Both the position numbers and the translations under genes were made by a program. The notes beneath the pieces were generated by a model that saw nothing but the letters and a program-made list of their open reading frames with translations, was not told the origin of the DNA and ran no database searches. From Pseudomonas vlassakiae (GTDB taxonomy: Bacteria > Pseudomonadota > Gammaproteobacteria > Pseudomonadales > Pseudomonadaceae), in assembly GCF_014269035.2 (NCBI RefSeq), contig NZ_JABWRP020000005.1:239032-303031 (forward strand): DNA of 64,000 bases, given 5' to 3'. Below are positions 17,820-25,647 of the stretch, piece by piece (the first letter of the stretch is position 1; every line of letters starts with the position of its first letter).

Positions 17820-18755
17820 ATGACCTTTTCCTTCCTCGCCAAGGCAGGTGTGCTGCTGGTGTTCTTCGGCAGCGTGCTGTACGTGCATCTGCGCGGCAAG
17901 GCGCGCCTGCCAGTACTGCGCCAGTTCGTCAACCATTCGGCGCTGTTCGCACCTTATAACAGCTTGATGTACCTGTTCTCCGGGGTGCCGTCCAAGCCCT
18001 ACCTGGACCGCCAGCGCTTCCCGGAGCTGGATGTGCTCAAGGACAACTGGCAGGTGATCCGCGAGGAGGCCATGCGCCTGTTCGACGAGGGCTACATCCG
18101 TGCCGCCGAGAAGGACAACGACGCCGGCTTCGGGTCGTTCTTCAAGAAGGGCTGGAAGCGCTTCTACCTGAAGTGGTACGACAAGCCGCTGCCGTCTGCC
18201 CAAGCCCTGTGCCCGAAAACCGTCGAGCTGGTCAGTAGCATTCCCAACGTCAAGGGGGCGATGTTCGCCCTGCTGCCCGGTGGCAGCCACCTGAACCCGC
18301 ACCGCGACCCGTTTGCCGGTTCGCTGCGCTACCACCTGGGCCTGTCGACCCCCAACTCCGACGCCTGCCGCATCTACGTCGATGGTGAGGAATATGCCTG
18401 GCGTGACGGCGAGGACGTGATGTTCGACGAGACTTACGTGCACTGGGTCAAGAACGAAACCGACGTGACTCGGGTGATCCTGTTCTGCGATATCGAGCGC
18501 CCGTTGAGCAGCCCGCTGATGACCCGCATCAACCGCAAGGTCAGTGCCTTCCTCGGCCGCGCCACCGCGCCGCAGAACACCGATGACGAGCGTGTCGGCG
18601 GGATCAACCAGGCGTATGCCTGGAGCAAGCGCTTCAGCAACAGGATCAGCAGCCGCATGAAGCAGTTCAAGCGCGCCAACCCCAAGGCCTATCGCATCCT
18701 GCGGCCGGTGCTGGCGGTGGTGGTGGCTTACTTCCTGTACCGCTGGTTGTTCTGA
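17820..18755 (+). CDS. lpxO: Lipid A hydroxylase LpxO (aspartyl/asparaginyl beta-hydroxylase family)
   Basis: Predicted 311-residue inner-membrane Fe(II)/2-oxoglutarate dioxygenase that 2-hydroxylates a secondary acyl chain of lipid A. An N-terminal membrane helix (about 7-24) and a C-terminal one (about 293-310) flank the catalytic domain. The metal site fits H161-R-D163 in SHLNPHRDP and H208 in TYVHWV, with the 2-oxoglutarate arginine in DVTRVIL (R218). ATG at 17820 has AAGGAG nine bases upstream. The gene stands alone between two hairpins. Confidence 0.9.
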   Translation: MTFSFLAKAGVLLVFFGSVLYVHLRGKARLPVLRQFVNHSALFAPYNSLMYLFSGVPSKPYLDRQRFPELDVLKDNWQVIREEAMRLFDEGYIRAAEKDNDAGFGSFFKKGWKRFYLKWYDKPLPSAQALCPKTVELVSSIPNVKGAMFALLPGGSHLNPHRDPFAGSLRYHLGLSTPNSDACRIYVDGEEYAWRDGEDVMFDETYVHWVKNETDVTRVILFCDIERPLSSPLMTRINRKVSAFLGRATAPQNTDDERVGGINQAYAWSKRFSNRISSRMKQFKRANPKAYRILRPVLAVVVAYFLYRWLF

Positions 18756-18808
18756 TAGCAGGGCGGGCCTCTTCGCGGGTAAACCCGCGAAGAGGCCCGC
18801 CCTGCTAT
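18755..18808. terminator. Long perfect REP hairpin after lpxO
   Basis: Two 26-base arms (ATAGCAGGGCGGGCCTCTTCGCGGGT and its complement) meet with a two-base centre, starting at the last base of the lpxO stop codon. It is a fully symmetric form of the REP family-A core and should end lpxO transcription. Confidence 0.8.
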
Positions 18809-18868
18809 TGCTCATCCTCTGATTCACCGCTATATTCCGAACCACGTCTGTTCCCTGAAGACCCGATC

Positions 18869-19033
18869 ATGCCAGCCATCCCTTCCACCACAAGCTTTGC
18901 CCTCGCGCCAGTCGCGGGCATGGTCGTGCGTGGCAGCCAGCAGCCGGTCATGATCAGTCACTACCCACCACCACCTGTCAGTGGCGTCGTAGGCGGCGTA
19001 GCTCCGCCTCCTTGCGTGGTCGTACTGGGCTGA
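18869..19033 (+). CDS. Possible polyproline leader peptide upstream of EamA gene
   Basis: A 54-codon open frame between lpxO and the EamA gene. The product has no membrane segment or known domain but contains YPPPPVSG (residues 32-39) and APPPC (45-49), polyproline tracts that slow ribosomes and need EF-P. The codon choice is GC-rich and compatible with a real gene, while the ribosome site (GAAG 8-10 bases upstream) is weak. The stop lies 117 nt before the EamA start and that interval is C-rich and G-poor (hand count 37 C against 19 G in 19041-19130), as expected of a Rho-loading site. A leader peptide controlling the exporter is inferred; it may equally be a small free-standing protein or a chance ORF. 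Confidence 0.4.
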   Translation: MPAIPSTTSFALAPVAGMVVRGSQQPVMISHYPPPPVSGVVGGVAPPPCVVVLG

Positions 19034-19149
19034 TCGGCTTCTGGCCGCATCCCTTCGCACCCGCAACCTACTGAACACGGTCGGCACCTTCCCTAGCTGA
19101 AGTTCACGCCCGCCGTCTGGCTTATTTGCCTTACATCAGGTGGCAATAC

Positions 19150-20031
19150 ATGTCTGTCTTCAACAAAGCATCCGTGGCCTCGGCGGCCACCACCAGCCTG
19201 TTCGTCCTGCTCTGGAGCAGTGGCGCGATCGTTTCCAAACTCGGCCTGGCCCATGCCAGCCCCTTCGCCTTCCTGTTGCTGCGCTCGGCGCTGGCCCTGG
19301 CCGGCCTGCTGCTGATCGGCCCGTTGCTCGGCCTGCGCTGGCCGCGTACACGTGGGTCGATCTTGCGTGCCCTGGGCACTGGCTGCGTGCTGCTCGGCGC
19401 CTACCAGATCTTCTACCTGCTGGCGCTTAACACCCATGTCACCCCCGGCGTGATGGCCACGGTGATGGGCGTGCAACCGATCCTCACCGTGGTGCTGATG
19501 GAGCGCCAGCGCTCATGGAGCCGCTTGTTCGGCCTGGGCCTGGGGCTGGGTGGGCTGGTGATGGTGGTCTATCAGGGCATCAACCTCGGCGGGGTGTCGC
19601 TGCTCGGCATGCTGTTCGCGTTGCTGGCCCTGGCCAGCATGACCTTCGGCTCGATCCTGCAGAAGCGCATCACCGACAACCCGATGGGCACTATGCCGTT
19701 GCAGTACATGGCCGGGTTCGCCCTGTGCGCCGTATTCGCGCCGCTGCAGCCGCTGAACGTGGAGTGGACCGGTGGTTTCGTCGGTGCGCTGCTGTGGATG
19801 GGGCTGGTGGTGTCGCTGCTGGCCACCCTGCTGCTGTATCGGCTGATCGCCAAGGGGAACCTGGTCAACGTCACCAGCCTGTTCTACCTGGTGCCGGCAG
19901 TGACAGCAGTGATGGACTTGCTGATCTTCGGCAATCGCCTGGCGCCCTTGAGCCTGCTGGGCATGGGGTTGATCGTGGTCGGCCTGCTGTTCGTGTTCCG
20001 CAAACCGGCGGCGCGGCTGGCCGAGGCGTAA
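19150..20031 (+). CDS. EamA/DMT family exporter
   Basis: Predicted 293-residue inner-membrane transporter with ten hydrophobic helices in two EamA repeats (roughly 6-145 and 150-285). Such proteins usually export amino acids or other small metabolites; the substrate is unknown. The ATG at 19150 was chosen because CAGGTGG lies six bases before it and the TTG at 19126 gives an unusual MPYIRWQY prefix. The final helix is followed by a short basic tail. It stands downstream of the possible leader ORF and is convergent with the DUF4265 gene, 3 bp between stops. Confidence 0.85.
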   Translation: MSVFNKASVASAATTSLFVLLWSSGAIVSKLGLAHASPFAFLLLRSALALAGLLLIGPLLGLRWPRTRGSILRALGTGCVLLGAYQIFYLLALNTHVTPGVMATVMGVQPILTVVLMERQRSWSRLFGLGLGLGGLVMVVYQGINLGGVSLLGMLFALLALASMTFGSILQKRITDNPMGTMPLQYMAGFALCAVFAPLQPLNVEWTGGFVGALLWMGLVVSLLATLLLYRLIAKGNLVNVTSLFYLVPAVTAVMDLLIFGNRLAPLSLLGMGLIVVGLLFVFRKPAARLAEA

Positions 20032-20034
20032 GGC

Positions 20035-20493
20035 CTAGCGGAACTCTTCGGGAATGGCGTGGCGCAACACGCCTTCCTCGAAGTCCAGGGTGCCGGCTTC
20101 GCGCTGGGTCAGCAGGTAGTAGAGCAGGGTGTCGGCCGATAGCCTTTCCGGCACTTCGACAGCTAGCATCCTCACCGCTTTTTCCACCTCGCAGGTGCAG
20201 CCGAACTCGGTCAGGGCCGCGTACACCTGCTCCACGGTTTCCGGTGGCCTGACGACGACCCGGAACACCGACGTCCCGGCGCTTTGCTGCAAGGCGTCGA
20301 ACCAGGCCTGGTCGCCCTCGTGGCGAATGCTGATGATGTCGCCGGGGGCGATTCCATAGACGTGGAAGGGAATGCTGTCGACCCGATAGCCCCCTGCGAC
20401 CGACCGTGTCCACAAGCCTTCCACCGAGGCTGGCGGGTAACCGCTTGCGTCCTGTTCCAGGCGGAACAGCACCTTCTTGACTGTGTTGCTCAT
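20035..20493 (-). CDS. DUF4265 domain protein
   Basis: Predicted 152-residue cytoplasmic protein. The start VKKVLFRLEQD, the central GLWTRSVAGGYRVDSIPFHVYGIAPGD pattern and the following FRVVVR strand match DUF4265. No enzymatic residues are evident. ATG at 20493 is preceded by a weak GGA; the frame stays open to 20550 inside the neighbouring gene. Its start is 13 bp after the stop of the EamA gene at 20507-21382 and both are on the minus strand, so it is probably the second gene of that unit. Confidence 0.72.
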   Translation of the reverse strand: MSNTVKKVLFRLEQDASGYPPASVEGLWTRSVAGGYRVDSIPFHVYGIAPGDIISIRHEGDQAWFDALQQSAGTSVFRVVVRPPETVEQVYAALTEFGCTCEVEKAVRMLAVEVPERLSADTLLYYLLTQREAGTLDFEEGVLRHAIPEEFR

Positions 20494-20506
20494 GGTCCGG
20501 ATCGCC

Positions 20507-21382
20507 TCACGTGCGCGCCGGCCGCAGCACCAGCCACAGCGCCACGCCAATCAGCATGCCGCCGTACAGGTGCGCCATCGACAGCGGCTCGTCCAGCAGC
20601 CAAGCGCCCCACAGCACACCGAACACCGGGATGAGGAAGGTCACCGTACTGGCCTTGACCGGGCCGATCTCGGCCAGCAGGCGGAAGTACAGGATGTAGG
20701 CGAAGGCGGTGCACAGCAGGCCCAGGCCCAGCAGCGACAGCCAGACCTGCCAGCCGCCCCAGCTCGCCGGTGGCTGGGTCAGGGCGCTCCAGGCGAACAG
20801 CGGGCTCAGCATCAAGGTGGCGCCGAGCATGCTGCCCAGGGCCGACAGGCGGCTGTCCAGGCCGCTGATCCAGCGCCGGGCGAGGAAACCGGCGAAGCCG
20901 TAGCAGGTGGTGGCAGCCAGGCAGGCCAGGGCGCCTTGCACCAGGGCCATGTCCAGGGCGACCGGGCCGGCGCCGCTGAGAATGCCGACCCCGAACAGGC
21001 CGAGGAAAATGCCGCCCAGCTTGGGCAGGGTCATGGCTTCGCGGAAGAACAGCGCGCCGATCAACACCCCCATCAGCGGAGTGGTGGCGTTGAAGATGGC
21101 CGAATAGCCAGCGGGCAGTACTTGTGCGGCCACGGAATAGAAGGTAGCGGGTATCCCCGAGTTGATCATGCCCAGCACCAGGCTGGCGCCGAGCTTGCCA
21201 TCGAAGTTCCAGCGCACCCGGGTGGCGGCGAGGATGGCGATCAGGCCCAGGCAGGCGATGGCGACGCGGAAGAACGCCGTGGGCAGGGTGCCTAGCTCCG
21301 GGGCGATGATGCGCATGAACAGGAAGCTCGCCCCCCAGACAGCGGCAAGGGTCAGCAGGCGGGCTAGGGCGATGGGGCTCAC
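20507..21382 (-). CDS. EamA/DMT family transporter
   Basis: Predicted 291-residue inner-membrane protein with ten transmembrane helices in two EamA domains (about 5-135 and 147-285). The N-terminal AAVWGASFLFMRIIAP and the conserved C-terminal FLIPVFGVLWGAWLLDEPLSM motif are strong family markers. The exported compound is not predictable. It is not closely similar to the EamA protein at 19150 by eye, so a local duplication is unlikely. It starts at the ATG at 21382 and is divergent from aceK. Confidence 0.87.
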   Translation of the reverse strand: MSPIALARLLTLAAVWGASFLFMRIIAPELGTLPTAFFRVAIACLGLIAILAATRVRWNFDGKLGASLVLGMINSGIPATFYSVAAQVLPAGYSAIFNATTPLMGVLIGALFFREAMTLPKLGGIFLGLFGVGILSGAGPVALDMALVQGALACLAATTCYGFAGFLARRWISGLDSRLSALGSMLGATLMLSPLFAWSALTQPPASWGGWQVWLSLLGLGLLCTAFAYILYFRLLAEIGPVKASTVTFLIPVFGVLWGAWLLDEPLSMAHLYGGMLIGVALWLVLRPART

Positions 21383-21460
21383 AGCGGTCTCCGGGTACAG
21401 GGCAGGGCGCGAGTGTACGTGACTCGCTGGGGTGATTCTTGTGCTTTCTTGCGCTGTAAA

Positions 21461-21510
21461 CCTGTATCAGCCTCTTCGCGGGCATGCCCGCGAAGAGGCC
21501 GGTACAGGCT
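21461..21510. repeat. REP hairpin
   Basis: GCCTCTTCGCGGGC and its complement around AT (21470-21499), with CCTGTA/TACAGG outer arms. It lies between two divergent genes, in the promoter side rather than at a transcript end, 37 bp before the aceK start. Confidence 0.75.
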
Positions 21511-21546
21511 AATCTCATAAGCTCACCCAGCCCCGAGGTCCTTAGC

Positions 21547-23262
21547 ATGCCCCAGCCCTGGCCCGCAGCCGATATCGCCCGGACGATCCTCGACGGCTTC
21601 GACCACTACCGCGAGCACTTTCGCCAGATCACGCTGGGCGCCCGCGAGCGCTTCGAGCAGGCGCGCTGGCAGGACATCCAGCGTGCCTCGGCGGCGCGCA
21701 TCAACCTGTATGAAGAAAAGGTCGCCGAGGTCAACGGCTGGCTGCGCCAGGCTTTCCCGGAAGCGGTGTTGCTGGATGTGGAGCAGTGGCCGCTGGTGAA
21801 AAATGCCTACATCCGCCTGATCGACCCGCGGCTTGACGACGAGCTGGCGGAGACTTGGTACAACTCGCTGTTCTGCAGCCTGTTCAGCCACGACCAGATC
21901 AGCGACGGCTGCATGTTCATCCACACCACCCGGCCGTCGATTCGTGCCCACGAGCGCGCGGCGCAGACTCGCACCTACCCGCTCGGGGCCGGCCTGAAGA
22001 GCCTGCTGCGGGCCATCTTCGCCGATTACCCGTTCGACGCGCCCTACGGTGACCTGGAAGGCGACCTCGTACGCCTCGAGGAGCAACTGCGCGAATGCCT
22101 GCCAGACTGGGTATGCAAGGACCCGGCGCTGGCCGTGGAGCTGTTCGTACCGGTGCTGTACCGCAACAAGGGCGCCTACCTGGTCGGCCGCCTGTACAAC
22201 AGTGACGAGCAATGGCCGCTGGTGATCGCGCTGCTGCACCGTGAGGGCCATGGCATCGAGGCCGATGCCTTGATCACCGACGAGGCCGAGGTGTCGATCA
22301 TTTTCTCGTTCACCCGTTCGTACTTCATGGCCGATGTGCCGGTACCGGCGGAGTTCGTCAACTTCCTCAAGCGCATCCTGCCGGGCAAGCACATTGCCGA
22401 GCTGTACACGTCGATCGGCTTCTACAAGCAAGGCAAGTCAGAATTCTACCGCGCCCTGATCAACCACCTGGCCAGCAGCGACGACCGCTTCGTCATGGCC
22501 CCCGGGGTGCGCGGCATGGTCATGAGCGTGTTCACCCTGCCGGGCTTCAATACCGTGTTCAAGATCATCAAGGACCGCTTCTCGCCGTCCAAGACCGTGG
22601 ACCGCGCCACGGTGATCGACAAGTACCGGCTGGTGAAAAGCGTCGATCGGGTAGGGCGCATGGCCGATACCCAGGAATTCGCCGATTTCCGCTTCCCGCG
22701 TGGCAAGTTCGAGCCCGAGTGCCTGGCCGAACTGCTGGAAGTGGCACCCTCGACCGTGGCGCTTGAAGGCGACACGGTGCTGGTGCGCCACTGCTGGACC
22801 GAGCGGCGCATGACCCCGCTCAACCTGTACCTGGAGCATGCCAGTGAAGGGCAGGTGCTCGAAGCGCTCGAGGACTACGGGCTGGCCATCAAGCAACTGG
22901 CGGCGGCGAACATCTTCCCGGGTGACATGCTGCTGAAGAACTTTGGCGTTACCCGGCATGGGCGGGTGGTGTTCTACGACTACGACGAAATCAGCTTCCT
23001 GACCGAGGTGAACTTCAGGCACATCCCGCCACCGCGCTACCCGGAGGATGAGATGTCCGGCGAGCCGTGGTACTCGATCGGGCCACACGATGTGTTTCCC
23101 GAGGAGTTTCCGCCGTTCCTGTTTGCCGATATCGGCCAGCGCCGGCTGTTCAGCCGGTTGCATGGGGAGTTGTATGATGCGGACTACTGGAAGGGGCTGC
23201 AGGCGGCGATCCGTGAAGGCAAGGTGATCGACGTGTTTCCGTATCGGCGCAAGGCTCGCTGA
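21547..23262 (+). CDS. aceK: Isocitrate dehydrogenase kinase/phosphatase
   Basis: Predicted 571-residue bifunctional enzyme that phosphorylates and dephosphorylates isocitrate dehydrogenase, setting flux between the TCA cycle and glyoxylate shunt. The regulatory N-terminal half includes [15 protein letters not shown]; the kinase half has the [16 protein letters not shown] nucleotide loop at about residue 318, the catalytic GDMLLKNFG loop near 457 and FYDYDEI near 476, all in the family spacing. ATG at 21547 has GAGG eight bases upstream and begins at the usual length; the open frame to 21484 runs through a REP hairpin. No aceA or aceB is next to it, as is normal in pseudomonads. Confidence 0.95.
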   Translation: MPQPWPAADIARTILDGFDHYREHFRQITLGARERFEQARWQDIQRASAARINLYEEKVAEVNGWLRQAFPEAVLLDVEQWPLVKNAYIRLIDPRLDDELAETWYNSLFCSLFSHDQISDGCMFIHTTRPSIRAHERAAQTRTYPLGAGLKSLLRAIFADYPFDAPYGDLEGDLVRLEEQLRECLPDWVCKDPALAVELFVPVLYRNKGAYLVGRLYNSDEQWPLVIALLHREGHGIEADALITDEAEVSIIFSFTRSYFMADVPVPAEFVNFLKRILPGKHIAELYTSIGFYKQGKSEFYRALINHLASSDDRFVMAPGVRGMVMSVFTLPGFNTVFKIIKDRFSPSKTVDRATVIDKYRLVKSVDRVGRMADTQEFADFRFPRGKFEPECLAELLEVAPSTVALEGDTVLVRHCWTERRMTPLNLYLEHASEGQVLEALEDYGLAIKQLAAANIFPGDMLLKNFGVTRHGRVVFYDYDEISFLTEVNFRHIPPPRYPEDEMSGEPWYSIGPHDVFPEEFPPFLFADIGQRRLFSRLHGELYDADYWKGLQAAIREGKVIDVFPYRRKAR

Positions 23263-23264
23263 GC

Positions 23265-24125
23265 TCAACCCTTCAGGCATTTCAATTCACTGAAATCGGT
23301 GCGCACCTTGGCCAGCCGCTCTTGCAGGTATTGGCGTTGCGCCGGCGTGCTCAGGTGCAGCAGGTCGATCAACAGGCTGCGGGCCTGCTGCTCGGTATTC
23401 TGGTAGGCGGCGCGGTATTCCGGCGTCCACAGGCTTTCCTTGCGTTGCAGCAAGGTGGCCATGCGCGGCGCGAAGCTGGCGTCGTTGCGCTGGTTCATGG
23501 CGAGCATCAACTGTTGCTGCCAGTGCTGGCGGTTGGCGATCCACTGGCGGTTCTGGTCACCCAGCGCTTGCGACCAGGCCTGGACACGCTGGTGTTGGGC
23601 GGCATTGAGCTCACCAAACCAGTTGTTCAGGCGTTTTTCCATGCGTTCGCTACGGCGGGCTATCTGCCTGGGCAGCGGGGTGTCGACGTATTCCTTCTGC
23701 CGCTCGCTGATATCGTCGTTAAAGGCCTGCTGCATCTCGGCCACCTGCTTGTCGCTCATGCCACGCAGCAGTTCGGTGGCCGAAGGGGTGATCGCTTCCG
23801 CTACCCGGCCGATTGCCTGGCGTGCCTCGACAGTACGTTGCTGCAAGGCCTGGTCGGTCACCTGGTCCTTGGCGACCATGTCGCGCACCCGGTCGAGCCA
23901 GTCGAGGTAGCCCGGCAGCTGGGTCTTGCAGTGCCAGGCCAGGTGCTCCTTGAGCCGTTCGTCGAGCAATGCCTTCTGCTCGCGGTTCATCGCCAGGTAG
24001 TCGCCCAGTGACCAGGGCACCAGGTGGTCGAGGTTGCGGTACGCCAGGTCGATGCGGCTACAGGCCGCCAGCGCCACGGCGCAGGCGATGGCGATGAGCA
24101 GGGCTTTGCACAGGCGTACCGGCAT
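23265..24125 (-). CDS. DUF6279-type lipoprotein
   Basis: Predicted 286-residue lipoprotein. The signal peptide has a lipobox L19-A-A-C22 after a hydrophobic stretch, and S23 at +2 favours the outer membrane. The mature part is almost all alpha-helical and rich in Gln, Arg and Glu (QQALQQRTVEARQAIGR, RQIARRSERMEKRLNNWFGE), consistent with DUF6279 lipoproteins of unknown function. ATG at 24125 has AGGA eight bases upstream. It ends 2 bp from the aceK stop on the opposite strand, and is divergent from the CvfB-like gene. Confidence 0.78.
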   Translation of the reverse strand: MPVRLCKALLIAIACAVALAACSRIDLAYRNLDHLVPWSLGDYLAMNREQKALLDERLKEHLAWHCKTQLPGYLDWLDRVRDMVAKDQVTDQALQQRTVEARQAIGRVAEAITPSATELLRGMSDKQVAEMQQAFNDDISERQKEYVDTPLPRQIARRSERMEKRLNNWFGELNAAQHQRVQAWSQALGDQNRQWIANRQHWQQQLMLAMNQRNDASFAPRMATLLQRKESLWTPEYRAAYQNTEQQARSLLIDLLHLSTPAQRQYLQERLAKVRTDFSELKCLKG

Positions 24126-24255
24126 GTTCAGGTCCTGGTGCTGACGGATACGGGTATGACGCAATGGGCGCCAGCGCGGTTCCGCCGCATCGGCGATCGG
24201 GCAGCGCAGTGGCTTCAGGTGTAGAATAGCCGCCTTGTCTTGAGGAACATCGGAA

Positions 24256-25092
24256 ATGGCTCTGCTTGGGCGTTACAACAGTTTGCAAATCGTGAAACAC
24301 GTGGAATTCGGCCTGTACCTGGACGGCGGCGCCGATGGCGAAATCCTGCTGCCCGGGCGCTATATCCCGAAGGACGCCGAAACCGAGGTCGACGACTGGC
24401 TGAACGTGTTCATCTACCTGGACAGCGAAGACCAGCTGATTGCCACCACCGAGAAGCCCAAGGTGCAGGTTGGCGAGTTCGCCAGCCTCAAGGTCAAGGA
24501 CATCAACGGTGCTGGCATCTTCCTCGACTGGGGCCTGTCCAAGGACTTGCTGATGCCGTATTCGGAAGAGTCACGCCAGTTGAAGATCGGCGACTACTGC
24601 GTGGTGCACGCCTATCTCGACAAGCGTACCCGGCGCATTACCGCCACCTCGCGCCTGGACCGCTACCTCGACCGCACCCCGGCTGACTATCAGGTTGGCC
24701 AGCCTGTCCAGTTGCTGGTGGCCGGCGAAACGCCGATGGGCTTCAAGGCCATCATCAACAACCGCCATTGGGGCCTGATCCACAAGAACGAAGTGTTCAA
24801 GTTCCTGCGTTCGGGCATGCATGTGGAGGGTTTCATCAAGGAAGTGCGCCATGACGGCAAGATCGCCCTGAGCCTGCAGCCGGTCGGCAAGGCCTTGGGC
24901 GATGACCTGCAGGCGCGGATCATGGCGCGCCTGGAGGCCGAAGGCGGAGTGCTGGCGGTGAGCGACAAGAGCGCTCCGGAAGTGATCAGCCAGATGTTCA
25001 ACGTCAGCAAGGGCAACTTCAAGAAGGCCATTGGTGGGTTGTTCAAGCAGGGGCGCATCGTCATCCATGACGATCGCATCGAAAAGGCCTGA
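24256..25092 (+). CDS. CvfB-like S1 RNA-binding protein (YitL)
   Basis: Predicted 278-residue cytoplasmic RNA-binding protein of the CvfB/YitL family. Three tandem S1-type OB domains are seen (about residues 4-62, 68-130 and 145-210; LKVKDINGAGIFLDWGLSKDLLMP is the clearest), followed by a C-terminal winged helix (EVISQMFNVSKGNFKKAIGGLFKQGRI). Homologues affect virulence gene expression or stress, but the targets here are unknown. ATG at 24256 lies 15 bases after TTGAGGAA. Its stop codon meets the stop of the next convergent gene with no gap. Confidence 0.88.
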   Translation: MALLGRYNSLQIVKHVEFGLYLDGGADGEILLPGRYIPKDAETEVDDWLNVFIYLDSEDQLIATTEKPKVQVGEFASLKVKDINGAGIFLDWGLSKDLLMPYSEESRQLKIGDYCVVHAYLDKRTRRITATSRLDRYLDRTPADYQVGQPVQLLVAGETPMGFKAIINNRHWGLIHKNEVFKFLRSGMHVEGFIKEVRHDGKIALSLQPVGKALGDDLQARIMARLEAEGGVLAVSDKSAPEVISQMFNVSKGNFKKAIGGLFKQGRIVIHDDRIEKA

Positions 25093-25473
25093 TCAGGCCT
25101 GCACGAAGGTGCGGAAGTCCAGCTGCTCGCCACCCGGGCGGGTGTCGCGCAGCAGCGAATCACGGTCGGCGCTCAAGGCCAGGCTGATGGTCGAGCGGCG
25201 CTTGCCGGGGTTGCGCACTTCCATCTGCTCCTGGTGAGCACGAAGGAAGTTGACCGGCACCTTCAGGTGCTGCAACTCGTCGCTTTCCGGGGTGTGCAAC
25301 AGCAGGTTGACCCAGTCGGGCTGGCCCTTGCGCAGCAATGCCACCGGCACCTCGAACCACCACAGGTTGCGCTTGCGGTCGAGGATGGCGAACAGGGTGT
25401 TGGCGCTGGTCAGCACCGGGTTGGCCAAGGCCTGGTTACGGCGGGCGATGGCTGTGGGTTTGTCGAGTTTCAT
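25093..25473 (-). CDS. Conserved hypothetical protein
   Basis: Predicted 126-residue soluble protein that I do not recognise. It begins with a basic helix (KPTAIARRNQALANPVL), has a strand-rich centre around LWWFEVPV and LLLHTPESDELQHLKVP, and a basic C-terminus with a short RRSTISLALS element. No cysteine and no membrane segment are present. ATG at 25473 has AGGAA seven bases upstream; a longer open frame to 25575 lacks any signal. It is convergent with the CvfB-like gene and shares the palindromic stop junction. Confidence 0.65.
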   Translation of the reverse strand: MKLDKPTAIARRNQALANPVLTSANTLFAILDRKRNLWWFEVPVALLRKGQPDWVNLLLHTPESDELQHLKVPVNFLRAHQEQMEVRNPGKRRSTISLALSADRDSLLRDTRPGGEQLDFRTFVQA

Positions 25474-25545
25474 GCAGGTTCCTGCGGGTTGACGCTTGAT
25501 TAGGGCTGCATTGTGAGGGGTGCCACCGCCCCTCGCAAGGTTTGA

Positions 25546-25641
25546 CGGCCTCTTCGCAGGTGAACCCGCTGCCACAGGTTCAGCACATACCTCGAAGGCA
25601 GTGCTATCCCTGTAGGCGCGGGTTCAGCCGCGAAAGGGCCA
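25546..25641. repeat. Imperfect REP pair
   Basis: GGCCTCTTCGCAGGTGAACCCGCTGCCACAGG is followed about 35 bp later by a convergent partner CCTGTAGGCGCGGGTTCAGCCGCGAAAGGGCC. Several positions depart from the family-A consensus, so it seems to be a decaying copy. Confidence 0.7.
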
Positions 25642-25647
25642 TCAGCG

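Noticed and set aside
18830..19087. 85-codon minus-strand frame opposite the leader ORF
   Set aside because: Translation is Arg/Asp/His-rich without motif, and no suitable start signal exists.
19150..21382. Local duplication of the two EamA genes
   Set aside because: The two proteins share the fold but few identical stretches by eye, and they are on opposite strands with DUF4265 between.
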